Assembly: GCA_965153455.1 (NCBI GenBank)
Contig: OZ234503.1
Location: forward strand, 9,305,118 to 9,369,117
Source of the DNA: Sphagnum compactum
Lineage: Eukaryota; Bryophyta; Sphagnopsida; Sphagnales
Length of the DNA stretch: 64,000 nucleotides
Reading direction: 5' to 3'
Position numbers and translations under genes: made by a program. Positions 1 through 10,532 of the stretch are shown in pieces. Positions within the stretch are counted from its first letter, which is position 1. Each line of letters starts with the position of its first letter. Below the pieces are notes generated by a model, which worked only from the letters and a program-made list of their open reading frames with translations, did not search any database and had not been told where the DNA came from.

Positions 1-330
1 CGATCAGTTTCGATCACATTACAAAGGATGCAAGCGTTTTCCATCTTAAGTCTGGTGATAGCCGTAGGCTAGCTACTTCTCAACATTGACCCTTCAAAAC
101 ACACCTCCCATCATCACGATTAACCTATTGCAAGCCGTCAATTTTTGACATCTAAATATGGTTAACCTTCCACAAGTAGTCGATTATGGACATACATAGA
201 TTTTCATAGCAACTTTGAGCCAACTTGACTTCCTGTCACTTCTCCCTTTTCCTTTATTTTACTCCTTTGTACATTTCCCTAATCTGCGATGTGTTTCTTA
301 ATAAAGATTTATAAGTTTTTAATTAAAATT
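1..330 (+). mobile_element. 3' end of a LINE-like retroelement (truncated by window start)
   Basis: This stretch closely matches 28,890-29,215, the tail of the reverse-transcriptase element further along, including the same coding end (a stop shortly after the residues QAVNF), the same 3' UTR and an AATAAA about 300 bases in. Only the tail is inside the window. The match was made by eye, and there is no long poly(A) tail after the AATAAA. Confidence 0.75.
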
Positions 331-536
331 CTATTTTTGTGGAGAGAAGCATATTTAGGCTTCTATGTTGGGGAGTGCCATAAATATTGGTGATGGGCCA
401 ATCAAATGGATCCATTTGAGAAAAAAAGCCCACGAGTCCCCCCTAATTAATAGAATCATGAATAAATAAGTCCCCTATGTTCATGCCTAAACCAAAAATG
501 GCAAAGAACACAAGTAAACAAAACAATTTCTTGTAG

Positions 537-707
537 CTAATGAAGTGAGGTAGCATGCATCCAGGGGTGGCCATTTTTGTTTTCTTTTGGGGGAGGATGG
601 GGGAATTGAAGTTTTTGTGTTCCCATGAAATTCCGATCAAGTTCCCAATAGCTCTTCACTTTGTGCCATATCCTTTACCCTAAGTTCTATTCTTGTAACC
701 TATATAG
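537..707 (+). promoter_or_regulatory. Promoter-like module, copy 1
   Basis: A TATA-like CCTATATAG at 699-707 lies 58 bases after GTTCCCAATA at 641. Further upstream is TAGCTAATGA near 534-543. The same order and nearly the same spacing recur in copy 2 at 1,404-1,509, which argues for a duplicated promoter. No conserved coding sequence follows. Confidence 0.3.
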
Positions 708-1403
708 CCATCCCAAAGGATGATATTATAGCATATCGATTTTGGGACGGTTCAAAGCTTGATTATTTATTCATTCAAATTTTGTGATGGGTCAATCCAA
801 GAAACCCATCAAAAAAGGGGGAAAAAAAGAACTTTGGGGGTCCCCACAACCAATTATCATAATATTTTTTCAAGTTTGGTGGTTATTAGATTATTTTTGA
901 AAATGTCAAATTTTCTAGAAATTACTTGTTTGAAATGTTGAGATTTAAGGAAATTACAAGGGAAGGAGAAATAATGTTTTTTGGTGGAAACCCAAGAGCT
1001 TCTCGCTTAAGGCCAATTCACCATGGTAGAGCAAGTATCCAATCAATTAACAACATTTCTTTATCTTATAACTTGGTTGAACATCATGTCTCTCCGCTTT
1101 TGTTAAAGGAAGCAATAGAAATTGTTGTAAAAGGTCTCATAATTCATTATGTTAGAGGTTCAAAGTCTAGAAAGCATGCTAAAGAAGTTGCCTATATCTA
1201 TTGTCAAAATTTCACAGATTATTTTTTTTAATTATTGAAGTGAATTTCAAAAAAATAAAAATTGTTTGACACTTGAGTATCAAACTTGGAAAGGTATTGG
1301 AATAACATGAGTCACAAACATACACCCATAGAACTTCCATGCTTTCCATAAGCTTAGGTGAAAAATGGTGACAAACAACTTTAGAAATAAATATTTCGTG
1401 TAG

Positions 1404-1509
1404 CCAATGAGAAGGCTCAACATAGAAAAAGGGTTCCCCAAGTTCCCAATAACAACACACGTTATCCCATATGCTTTGCCCAAAGTTGTCCCCCTTCTCA
1501 CCTATATAG
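1404..1509 (+). promoter_or_regulatory. Promoter-like module, copy 2
   Basis: CCAATGA at 1,404, GTTCCCAATA at 1,442, CACGTTATCC at 1,458 (an ACGT core joined to a GATAA box on the other strand) and CCTATATAG at 1,501 are arranged like a plant core promoter. The box pair resembles the I-box and G-box combination known in light-regulated genes, which is an inference. Downstream, an ATG near 1,579 is followed by a stop within a few codons, so any driven gene is lost. Confidence 0.3.
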
Positions 1510-2452
1510 AGCCAAGGGGGAAGCACTCCATCATTCAATAGAAACTTATATTTTGGAGCCTCCAGAGTTTCAGTTTTTGAATGGCTCATTGGAAAGAATA
1601 AAATAAAAATCACAAACAAACAAACAAACTTACTTATTTGGGAACACACCCCCCCCCAAATCTAATGAATTGAAACTAGTTGATCCCTTTTGGGACCTGG
1701 AGTGGAGGTAGGCCTAGCACCCAATATTATGAAGGGTACTAGGTGCTTGAAGGTGCTTGAAATGATGCTACGTGGCGTTTTGAGCCCTCAAGCTTGCCTC
1801 CAGTAACAAGAATATACTACCATCTCAATATTGGTCTTAAACACTGACTTGATCCATGAATTACTTATTTATGGTTGTCATCATCTTTCATTCTGAAACT
1901 AAGTCAAGTAGTCATATGGGGGAGGGAACTCAAGGCTCCCAAGATGGGGCAGTCCAAGAGGAAGACATGAGTTCAAAAAAGATACCATTTCATGGACCTG
2001 AAGTGTAACTAGTGGTTTATGGTGCACTTTTGAAAAGTTAACTACAAGGGTACAAACTCCAAAACTAGCAAATCTTTGTACCTGCAATCCATATAGTGTA
2101 GTACCTTTATCATTTCAACATAAATTAAATTATTTTCTGTTTTGTCGAACTTTTGAAAAATTATTTATTATTTGTGCCGAAATTTTTATAAAGTCAAAAC
2201 TAGCAATAGACTGTTCCACAACAATAACCAAAAAAAAGTCTGTTTATTATTTTCTATAATCATTACTTGCCATAAAATTTAAAATTCAATTAATTATTCA
2301 ACAGTTTGTTGCCAAAATGGTATAGGTACCACAGTATAAGCAAGGCTCATGCTAGAGATAAGACACAACTGCATAAGGTATTCATGACAATTTCTCTAAT
2401 ACTCAAAAGCCATGTGAAGGTTTGAGACATGCCAACTTCCAATGTGTAGTGA

Positions 2453-2460
2453 CTTTTTCT
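2453..2460. repeat. 8-bp target site duplication, left
   Basis: CTTTTTCT directly before the hAT terminal repeat; the identical 8 bases follow the right end at 6,156-6,163. Eight bases is the hAT hallmark. Confidence 0.9.
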
Positions 2461-2764
2461 CATAGTAATGACATTCGTCATTTTGCACTTTAAAATTCGC
2501 GAATTTACGTGGTAAAGCACCTTGTCAAAACATTCGGCATACATTCGTGAAACATTTGCCAACATGGACATCGCGCGCGACGACAGCCTGTGCTGAACGG
2601 TAACGGTTACTGCTAGACCATTACCACTCGGAGTCAAGCTGTCGCCAATACCTGCCGGCCGCGCCGCCAGTGCAGTACGGTGCGGCTGGGCCGCCAGGCT
2701 TGACTGAGTCTGTACGGTAGCCTGACGTCTTGCATGCCAATGCTTTGTTCTAGTTTGATCTAGC

Positions 2765-5593
2765 TTGAAGTTGCCAGCTTCCAAGTTCCATATGTCTCTA
2801 TGCAGCAGCATAGTTGAAGATCTGAGGATAAGGATAAGGAATCTGACAGCCGCCATGGTCAAGGAAAAGGGACCAGAGCATGCCCACGTTGTCCAGCAGG
2901 AGGAACCCAAGATCCCTGGGGAAAGCACTAAGGTCAAATGCAAGTACTGTGAACTTGTCTTCACCGCCACAACAACCAGGATTCGTACACATCTTCTAGG
3001 GTGGACTGGATCTGGTGTGCGAGCTTGTGACAAAGTCCCCCCGGTGGTTACACACCAGTTTGAGGAGCTGGAGAAGGAAAAGAAGGAAAAGGAGTTCAAG
3101 AAGCGGAAGGTTGAGCAGCTTGACAAGCTGTCCAGTGGGGAGGCTGTCAAACCTAAGAAGCAAAACACCCTGAAGGCTGCCTTCTCCAAGCAGGATTGCT
3201 CGAAGGTTGACCAGCTTTGGGGTCGAGCATTCTATGCCAATGGGCTCTCTTTCCGTTTAGCAAAGGATCTTCACTTCAAGGCAGCTGTGGCAGCAACAGC
3301 AAGCTTTGGGGAGTCATATCCAGGGCCTCCTTCTGTGGACAGGCTGCGAACAACCATTCTGGAGCGTGAGAAGCAGCTCTGTCGGGATGGCTTGGCCTCC
3401 TTCCAAGAGTCTCTTCAGCTGACAGGGGCAACGATTACCAGTGACGGGTGGTCTGATGTGCGTAGGCGCCCTCTGTTAAATCTGCTCGTTGTCTCTCCGA
3501 AGGGGGAAATGTTCCTCAAGGCGGTTGATACGGGGGGTGAGACAAAGGACGCTACTTATATTGCTGGATAGCTGATTGATTGCATCCGGGAGGTTGGTGC
3601 AGACAGCGTCATCCAAGTTGTTACAGACAATGCGACAGTCTGCAAAGCTGCTGGCAGGCTGGTTGAGCAAGAGTTCTCTTGGATAACGTAGACGCCGTGC
3701 ACCCCACATTGTCTGGACCTACTCCTTGAAGATGTGGGGAAGCTGCCATGGGCTGCAGAAGTGGTTGCAGAGGCAAAGGCGGTGGTGAAATTCATCACAA
3801 ATCACCACCGGAGTCAGGCGCTATTTCGCGGGAAGTCTGCACTGGATCTGCTGAAGCCGGGGGACACGCGCTTTGCCACCAACTTTGTCGCAACCCCACT
3901 TTGTCCAAGTGTGGGGGTGAAGCCCAACACTTGGAAAAGTTGGAGGTTTGGAGTCCTCCGGGACTCCCGAATGTTCAGAGCTCGACAGCAAGACCCAAAA
4001 CACCTTGTATTGAGGTGTTCTTGGTGTCATTGGAAAGGTCTTGAAACGTAGATATCGAAAATGGCCTCGCATTGGTCATTTGGGCTTCTGCAGCCCAAGT
4101 TATGGGCAAAAGAGGGGCCGGGAGTCAAATTGGCAGTTTGACTCCCGACCACTAAAAGTCGGGAATCGACCTCTTCCCGACATCCGATTTGAGAGTGCAA
4201 CATGGCGTTGAAAAGATCTCGACGAGGGCTACAACTTTGGTTTAGACCTCGTCGCGATCGGACTCTGCAGTCGGGAGTTATGGCCGTCCAAAGTTCCGGG
4301 AGTCGAGCCGGGACAATTTCGGGACTCCATTTCGGGAGTCCCAACAAAATGTGCCATTTGGATGTAGCCTCCACGGCGAGCTGCAGAGATAACTATAAGG
4401 GGGAAGGTGGTGACTTCCCCCGAGTCCGGGCCGTGGTGAGTCAAGTAGTCCAAAGTGCCCGTGGCTTGTCCCAACACCCAAGGGTGTTCCCGAATGTGAA
4501 CTAACCCATTTGTGGTTGGTTTTGTATGCAGATTCGTGCTTGATCTACTAGTCCATCTTCCTAGTTTAATCCCGGGGCTTCCAACTCGACCCTCTACCCC
4601 TTTCTAGAGTTGGAAGTCGGGAGTGTGCCTTTTGGTCCCAACTTTCCGCAACTTCACATTGGTGAACCCTCAAGTGGGTTCACCCCGGGACCAAGGAGCG
4701 CGTCAAACTTCATCATGCTGGACCGCATGCTAGAGGTGAGAGAGGCATTGCAAGAGCTGGTTGTCGGCCGGGAGTGGAGGGAGTGGAACGGGAAGTCCAA
4801 TCATTTGGATGACGGGGACGAAGTGAGGGATTGTGTCTTGCAGAGTGGATTCTGGAAGAACCTGGAAGAGGTGCTAGCATTGACAAAGGGGACGGTGGCT
4901 CTGCTGTGGGAGTGCGATCAGGGGGTGCCAATCGCAGGAAAGGTCTACGTGGCAATGTTCAATTGCGGATAGGAACTGGAGGCCCTGAGGGACGGCACCT
5001 CGGAGTACTGTCCTGGGATCAAGGTCTCTGCTCAGAAGTATGCACAGGTGCATGCAATCTGGGAGAAGCGCTGGGAGATGCTGCACAACGACATGCATGC
5101 CGCTGGGTATGTTCTTGACCCGAAATATCAGTCTCCAGATAACGGGCAGCATAGCAATGTAGAAATGATGCGAGGGTTTCACAACATTGTTGAGAAGCTT
5201 CTGCCTAATGTTGAGGATCAGGTCAAGGCAATCGAACAGCTAGCTAAGTACAGGAACTCGAAGGGAGAGTTTGGCCGCCCGTTCGTCAAAGCAAGTGCTA
5301 AGAAGTTGCCAGGCTGGAAGTGGTGGGTGGAATTTGGCTCAGAGTGCCCCGAGCTGCAGAGCGTGGCGCAGAAGGTGCTGAGCCAGATCTCATGCGCGTC
5401 TGTGTGCGAGAGAAACTGGAGCACCTATGACTTTATCCACAACAAAAAGCGCAATCGTCTGCGACCAGACAGGGCAAACAATCTAGTGGAGGCGTTCTCT
5501 AACCTGCGTCTGATCAGCAAGGTGAACAACATCGAGTATGAGGAGCAGATGGTGGCATGGGACAGCGGAGAGGAGGAATTGGAGGAAGAGTGA
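2765..5593 (+). pseudogene. hAT transposase pseudogene (BED finger, hAT C-terminal dimerisation domain)
   Basis: The frame encodes a BED-type zinc finger (KVKCKYC, then H and C after RIRTHLLGW; about 2,930-3,030), a central RNase-H-like transposase region, and a C-terminal hAT dimerisation region ending near LVEAFSNLRLIS before an acidic tail and the natural stop at 5,591-5,593. The likely start is ATG 2,792 or 2,855; the open frame begins at 2,765 with a non-ATG codon. One reading frame is kept throughout. It is broken by three in-frame TAG codons (3,569, 3,689, 4,970) and by a solo LTR after 3,885; removing LTR plus duplication (825 bp) restores phase. No frameshift was seen, so decay is mild, but the protein cannot be made intact. 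Confidence 0.9.
3886..4705. mobile_element. Solo LTR (probably Ty3/gypsy) nested in the hAT transposase
   Basis: The insert begins TGTCGCAACCCC and ends GCGTCA, that is, with the TG...CA ends of an LTR. It is flanked by AACTT at 3,881-3,885 and 4,706-4,710, a 5-bp target duplication. Deleting insert plus one AACTT rejoins the transposase frame exactly. The TGTCGCAACCC start resembles the TGTCAC(G)ACCC start common in plant gypsy LTRs. There are hairpins near both ends (CCAAGTGT...AACACTTGG at the left, GGTGAACCC...GGGTTCACC at the right) and many CGGGAGTC-like motifs. No internal retrotransposon domain is present. Confidence 0.85.
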
Positions 5594-5810
5594 AGCACGG
5601 GTGAGCTTGGCAAAATATTGGATTGTGTCCTTTTTTTTGTGAATCTGGTGTGCTGGAGCTCAAGAAAGTTTAAGAGCTATTAGATTTTGCAGTCATGTCA
5701 AAACTTTTTCTAGTTTGTGCAAGTCCAATCAGATCTAGTATGCAACTCAACTAGTTCTAATGCAGGGCTTGACTGCATGCATTTGTTTCTTGAATCTTTT
5801 TGGGTGGTAT

Positions 5811-6030
5811 GATGCCGAATATGCTTGGTGGTAAAGTGAGGACAGGCTGATTTGTCCATCCAGGATAGAAGTCTGATAATGTTTTAAAGTTGATCAACAA
5901 TATAAAAGCTTGAGGAAGATTCGTTCAGCATTTGTTAGAGAGTGACTTCATTGGTATCTGCTGTCCTGCCGAATCTGCTTGATGGTAAAGTTAGGACATG
6001 CTGATTTGTCCATCCAGGATATAAGCCTAA
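5811..6030. repeat. Tandem duplication of about 147 bp in the hAT 3' region
   Basis: GCTGATTTGTCCATCCAGGAT occurs in near-identical surroundings near 5,847 and 5,999, each preceded by a CCGAAT..GCTTG.TGGTAAAG segment. It lies between the transposase stop and the right terminal repeat, and so belongs to the transposon's noncoding end. Confidence 0.7.
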
Positions 6031-6163
6031 TAATGTAAGCCTAACATGCCCGCGAATGTTTACCGAATGTTCACCGGTTGATCTATAAAATTCGTTAAAA
6101 TTCGTGCTTCTTTGGGCTTCCATAACATTCCCGCACCAAGAATGTCATAACTATGCTTTTTCT

Positions 6164-6666
6164 GAAAAAGAACAAAGAGAGAGAGAGAGAGAGAAAAAGG
6201 CCTCCTCAACTTGGGTTGTACAACAAGCAACTCAGTTGTCTATCAGGAATATTTTCTTGCATAAGCATGATTTGAGAGGATTAGTAAGTTTTGAGTAATA
6301 ATCTTAATGTGAATGGGTTCAAAACTTTTGATCCTTCAGAATTTAAGAAAAAATTTGAACAAGCGAGGAGATTCTTTTTATCAAGTTGATTCTCTTGCTA
6401 TTCTCTATTGTGTTTCATGTTCAATTGTTTTTTAAATACATGGATTTAAACATTTAGTGAAATGTGAATTTTTTCATGTTGGAGTGCTTATGATTTTGAG
6501 TGCACATGTGTGTATGTTTAATGAGTTAATTGTGATGTGTTGTCTTTGGACAACCAAGGATGTAGGCACATATAGAGCACATGGCATCTCATAGGCAAAA
6601 CATGTTATGGCATGAAGACCATATTGGCCTGAAAGGAAGAAAAACAAAGTGTAATAACAATAAGTT
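6164..6666. other. Spacer
   Basis: A short GA microsatellite at about 6,176-6,194 follows the hAT element. Nothing else recognisable is present. Confidence 0.5.
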
Positions 6667-6729
6667 ATTAGGGTTATTAGGACTCAAAATTGCATGATGC
6701 CTGCAATTTTCAGTCCTAATAACCCTAAT
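6667..6729. repeat. 28-bp hairpin with 7-base loop
   Basis: The left arm 6,667-6,694 (starts ATTAGGGTTATTAGGACT) pairs with the right arm 6,702-6,729 with a single C/G mismatch. Loop is TGATGCC. It could be a miniature inverted-repeat remnant or a small-RNA-producing foldback; a terminator function is not expected in a plant nuclear genome. Confidence 0.8.
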
Positions 6730-7340
6730 GTAGGTACCCTCCAGATGCCCAGGAGGTATCATAGGAAAGTTCATTTAAAAAAAAATCCAAGCATGGTCTT
6801 TACTTATGGCTGAAATCCTTGGGTGTTGGCTGTTGTGCTCAAACATAATTGGGCTTGCCATCTCACATTGGACATTACCAGAACAAGGGACTACGTGCTT
6901 GGCTCCATCTCATGTAGGCTCTTATTCCAATAATGTCTGCAACCTCAGGCTTTACCCTACACATGAAAACCCTAAGATTGTTTGTTTATTTTGGTTTTGA
7001 ATGAGAAGAGCTTCAAGACGCTCCTAGTCCCACCATCAAGCTCATGTACGAGGGGACAATGAGCTGTTTTTCTTGTGAGGTCACTTTTGAGGTAAGGAGA
7101 CAAGTACCTTTCGAGTATAGACGTGTATAGACATAATAAAATTTCAATGTCTCATGCTCACCTCACATGAGCGCATCTCGTTTCCTAAAACGCCCTTGTC
7201 CATGGCAGTCCTGGCACAGCAAGAAATTGCATTTTGCTCTCACCATAAGTACGCAAGGGGTGGGCATCGAGTGTTGTGAAACACACCCATGCAGGGTGAC
7301 CACATGCAGCAGAAGAAAGTTGTGTTTTGTAATTTCCCAC
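6730..7340. other. Spacer
   Basis: Small ORFs (for example 6,806-7,000 plus) show no recognisable motif. No repeat or gene identified. Confidence 0.4.
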
Positions 7341-7460
7341 CATAAGGGCTTGAACTATCATTACACCAGATAATCTCTCTTGGCGATATCTGGCGTAATG
7401 ATAGAGCCAAGCCCTTATGATGAGATAAACCAGCTCTTATCGTTATGCCAGATATCGTAA
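7341..7460. repeat. Three-arm inverted repeat (two alternative stem-loops)
   Basis: Arm A (7,341-7,374, starts CATAAGGGCTTG) pairs with arm B (7,386-7,419) over about 33 bases with few mismatches and a short loop. A third arm C (about 7,437-7,460, TATCGTTATGCCAGATATCG) repeats part of A and can pair with B too. So B can form either of two hairpins. The likely origin is a MITE or nested foldback. Confidence 0.75.
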
Positions 7461-8268
7461 CTCTTGGCCTCAGGCTTGCTGATATCACACCAAATACAGG
7501 CAAGTTGAGTGAATCTGGATGCTATATATTATATGAAGTGAAGAGCATGGTGAAAATATGGGACAACCAAATAGCTGAAATTGAGTTAGAAATTCACCAC
7601 TCTGGTTGGCATGGGGACTTCTGCGTAGGCCACTGTGCAGATCTTGCCAACCCATTTTCTTGGTGTTGGTGAAATCCAACCCACTGGGTCATGCAAAATA
7701 TTTTACTTGTAAATTTGCCTCTTGGAAAGCCAACCATGGCCGGTGATGTTGTACAATCAATACTTATCAACAAAGCGCCAAAAGCTAGTCTCGAGTCTTG
7801 ACGCTCCAAAGAAGCGTAAAGACTGGGTCATAAATTTGACTTGGTAATTAACCAGGTGCTCCGAAGGTTGGAGCTGTGTTGTTTGCTCACAAAACCCTAA
7901 ACTCGACTAGTGCACCAAAAATGGACGCCACGCAGAATCCAGCAGCAGCCTCTTGGAAACCCTGACCATAGCCTCTCTTTCTAATGGACTCAGTAGGGTT
8001 TCCGGGTGCATGACACTAAACACCCAATTGAACTTTGCTAGGGTTTTGCGACACCTTGTACACTTCTGTTATAGGGTTTGAGTAATAAATCATTTAAATA
8101 AATTTAAAATGAAGTGTAATCTTTTCTAACATCAAGAAAGCAAGCTAGGGGTAATGACTAAATCCTGGGTCTGAATGCAATGAGATTTTTTTTTGATTCT
8201 GCCCAGAACATTTGAACATAAACTGCACGATTTTGCACAAAACCATGCATGGCACAAAACAATTTTAA
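7461..8268. other. Spacer
   Basis: Several short ORFs without recognisable domains; one plus frame at about 7,855-8,040 reads on past isolated stops but I do not recognise it. Confidence 0.4.
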
Positions 8269-8476
8269 GGTCTGTTCACACTTGGTGTTAGGGACTCTAG
8301 TGTTGAGTCCCCTAACACCAGGCTAACCATTTAGGACTTCAACCTAGTTATCATGAAAATTTGTTAAGCCAACATGCACTTAACATTAAGCTATCACCCA
8401 TTTAACATTGTGTGCCACCTAGGATGCCACATAGATTTTCATTTAACACCGACTTAACATCAAGTGTGAATGCACC
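8269..8476. mobile_element. MITE-like element with imperfect terminal inverted repeats
   Basis: Left end GGTCTGTTCACACTTGGTGT and right end (reverse) GGTGCATTCACACTTGATGT match at 16 of 20 positions over 208 bp. An internal hairpin (8,284-8,297 with 8,305-8,319, GGTGTTAGGGACTC) sits just inside the left end. Flanks are TAA on the left and ATA on the right, so no exact target duplication is seen. A Tourist/Harbinger origin is a guess. Confidence 0.6.
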
Positions 8477-9589
8477 ATAAGCCCACAAAATTCAATGGGG
8501 GCAGGAGGGGGGGGGGAGTATAACATGCTCTTGGTTCCTTCCCCCTTTCCTCATAACTTATCTTTTACATATAAATATATGAGAATTATTGCCATTGTAA
8601 AGATGCCAACAGAGTACTTTTCATCTACAGTTTACATATTATTCTATTTCTAAAATTATTTTAGGAGATTTACTCTCTGATGATCTCATGAGAAAATAGT
8701 TTCGGAACCCCCTTCTGGGAGGCCATTATTGTCAATGAGTGGTGAAGTGAGCACAAGGAAGCAGGACTCATGTGTAGGCTACCTAAAGACTGAGAACTTG
8801 AAGTGTTTTTTCTTTTTTTTGTTAGGTGAATTTTGGGTTGTAGCCGAAGTGGCTATCATCTATAGGAAGGTGCCAAAAAAGTGGAGATTTGGCCCTAGCA
8901 AGAGTTTGTCAAATCTGGCTATAAACCAGATATAAAGTACAATATTTAAATATCCTTCTATATTTTTGGCTACAAATTGAAAGTGAAATAGGCACTGATT
9001 TTAACTTTTTAAGGTGCCATCCGCTGTTGAGGCAGAAAATTTTACTGAGGGTAAGCTGCCCTCCACATACACTACTAAAATTTTACCTTACTCAGTTTCA
9101 TCATTAAATAATCCTCAAAATAGTGAAATGAATTTTTGCGAAAATATGAAGCTGACATGTTGAAAATCATCATAATTATCATAGGCTACACTCTGAATAA
9201 TTTCACTACTCATATCACAATATTATAATAGATGATGGAAAATTAAATAATTTCAAATTTTAAAAAACGATATATATATAATTCATTTAAAATTTTTAAA
9301 TTTAATTTAATTTATTTTTTTATCAATGTGGAAACTGACCCTAGGCTACAGTAAGAGTTCTTTCCATGAACTGGAGAATAATTCAGAATTTGGCAAACCC
9401 TTTGTTTGGCCACATTTTCTATTGTGCAAGGGGCCCATGATCAAACCCCACCAATTGGCTGCTGCTTGCCAAATACATGAAGAGATCAGTTCCACAAGTA
9501 CTACTTCACATTTCAACCTCTCTTTTGAAGTCTGTCCTTGTTTATTGGCCTTGCCTACCAAGGCAAGGATATTGTGTTTAGATTCATGA
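8477..9589. other. Spacer
   Basis: AT-rich, with a run of G near 8,507 and AT-only tracts near 9,240-9,320. The plus ORF 9,326-9,589 (87 codons) has no recognisable motif. No gene supported. Confidence 0.4.
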
Positions 9590-9890
9590 TAAAGTATAGT
9601 AGCTTAAGGGATTTTGGCCCCTAGGTAATAAATAATAGGTCTATTTTTATACGAGGATTTCTGAAAGATGATTATTTTGGCTTGTTTTGAAACTTGAGAT
9701 TAGTTATTATAGAGTTATAATAATATCTAGAAGGATTTTGGTTTCTTTTAGAGGATTTTATTTTTTTGGGAAGATTATACTTTTGCATGGTGAAATATTT
9801 GAATTCCCGTAATTCTTCTTTTACCCTAAAATACTTTTTTAATGTAAATGGCAAGGCCATGGTGTGACACACCCCTTTGTTCTTGATATG
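9586..9890 (-). mobile_element. LTR-like dispersed repeat
   Basis: Read on the minus strand this begins around TGTCACACCATGGCC near 9,875, a typical gypsy LTR start, and carries a TATA-like GTATAAAAATAG near 9,650. About 175 bases match, in inverted orientation, the last 170 bases of the window (63,830-64,000), so it is a multicopy repeat. The far end and a target duplication could not be fixed. Confidence 0.5.
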
Positions 9891-10532
9891 TCCACATGAG
9901 ATTTTCCATCCATGAAGGTTTTGATTTGAGTATATCCTTACACAAGTTCCCTGCAACAGGAACTGGTTGTTGCTGGGGCTATTAGGGTACTCACACTTTA
10001 CTTCTTGTGTCTCTTCTGGAGCAGCTGGAAGATAGCAATGTAGCATCATCAACAACAACCAACTGCACAACCAAAAGTGGCAATGTGGGTTGATGTACAG
10101 ACATCTATCTCTACTCCTTGACCATTGTACAAAAGCTGTGTCTAAGAAGCAAGCTAAGTGTGACATCATGCAAGTGGTTTATGGGTCCTTTGGGGAGTTG
10201 CTTGGTGGGGAATGGGAGAGAGAGTGAGAACTAAAAAGGGTGCCTACTAATACCTATAATCAACTCTTCATTAAGGGGAATCTGTCTATCACCTGGGGAA
10301 TGTAGTCTACAATACTATGTTGTGTAGAGGAAGTGTAGGTCCATGACCCACAATGTGACCTCCCCTTTACCCAACAATAAGCACTCAGAGAAATTTCCTT
10401 AAGTGTATTTGGAGGTTAACTTATGTCCATGAATATCCTTCCTAGAAAAAGAGGACAAATGTTGTGCCTACTCTTTAAGAGTGAGAGGCATTTTACACCT
10501 ACTTAAGTGTAAGGTCCTTCGCATTCTTTAAG
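9891..10532. other. Spacer
   Basis: A minus ORF (9,672-10,169) runs through here into the LTR-like repeat; its first 100 codons contain a hydrophobic stretch, but I do not recognise it and half of it is repeat sequence. Confidence 0.35.

Larger units (their letters stand above)
331..2452. other. Spacer without a recognised gene
   Basis: No ORF here resembles a known protein. It contains two similar promoter-like modules (listed separately), a short plus ORF at 926-1,231 without recognisable motifs, and AT-rich sequence from 2,090 to 2,330. Confidence 0.5.
2461..6155 (+). mobile_element. hAT DNA transposon with intact ends, inactive
   Basis: The element starts CATAGTAATGACATTC and ends with the inverse of CATAGTTATGACATTC, a 16-bp terminal inverted repeat with one mismatch. 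Identical 8-bp duplications (CTTTTTCT) flank it. Subterminal sequences near 2,490-2,560 and 6,040-6,110 are also inverted copies of each other, rich in ATTCG motifs. It carries one transposase frame on the plus strand. Total length is 3,695 bp, of which 825 bp are the nested solo LTR and its extra duplication, leaving about 2.87 kb. GC content is clearly higher than in the flanks. Confidence 0.93.

Noticed and set aside
1212-1649. 145-codon minus-strand ORF with a signal-peptide-like N-terminus
   Set aside because: The hydrophobic start comes from a CAAA simple repeat, and the ORF covers a promoter-like module that is duplicated at 537-707 without the ORF.
2347-3189. 280-codon minus-strand ORF
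   Set aside because: It is the antisense of the hAT transposase coding region and crosses the transposon end at 2,461.
9672-10169. 165-codon minus-strand ORF as a secreted protein
   Set aside because: Its C-terminal half is the LTR-like dispersed repeat; no known domain is visible.
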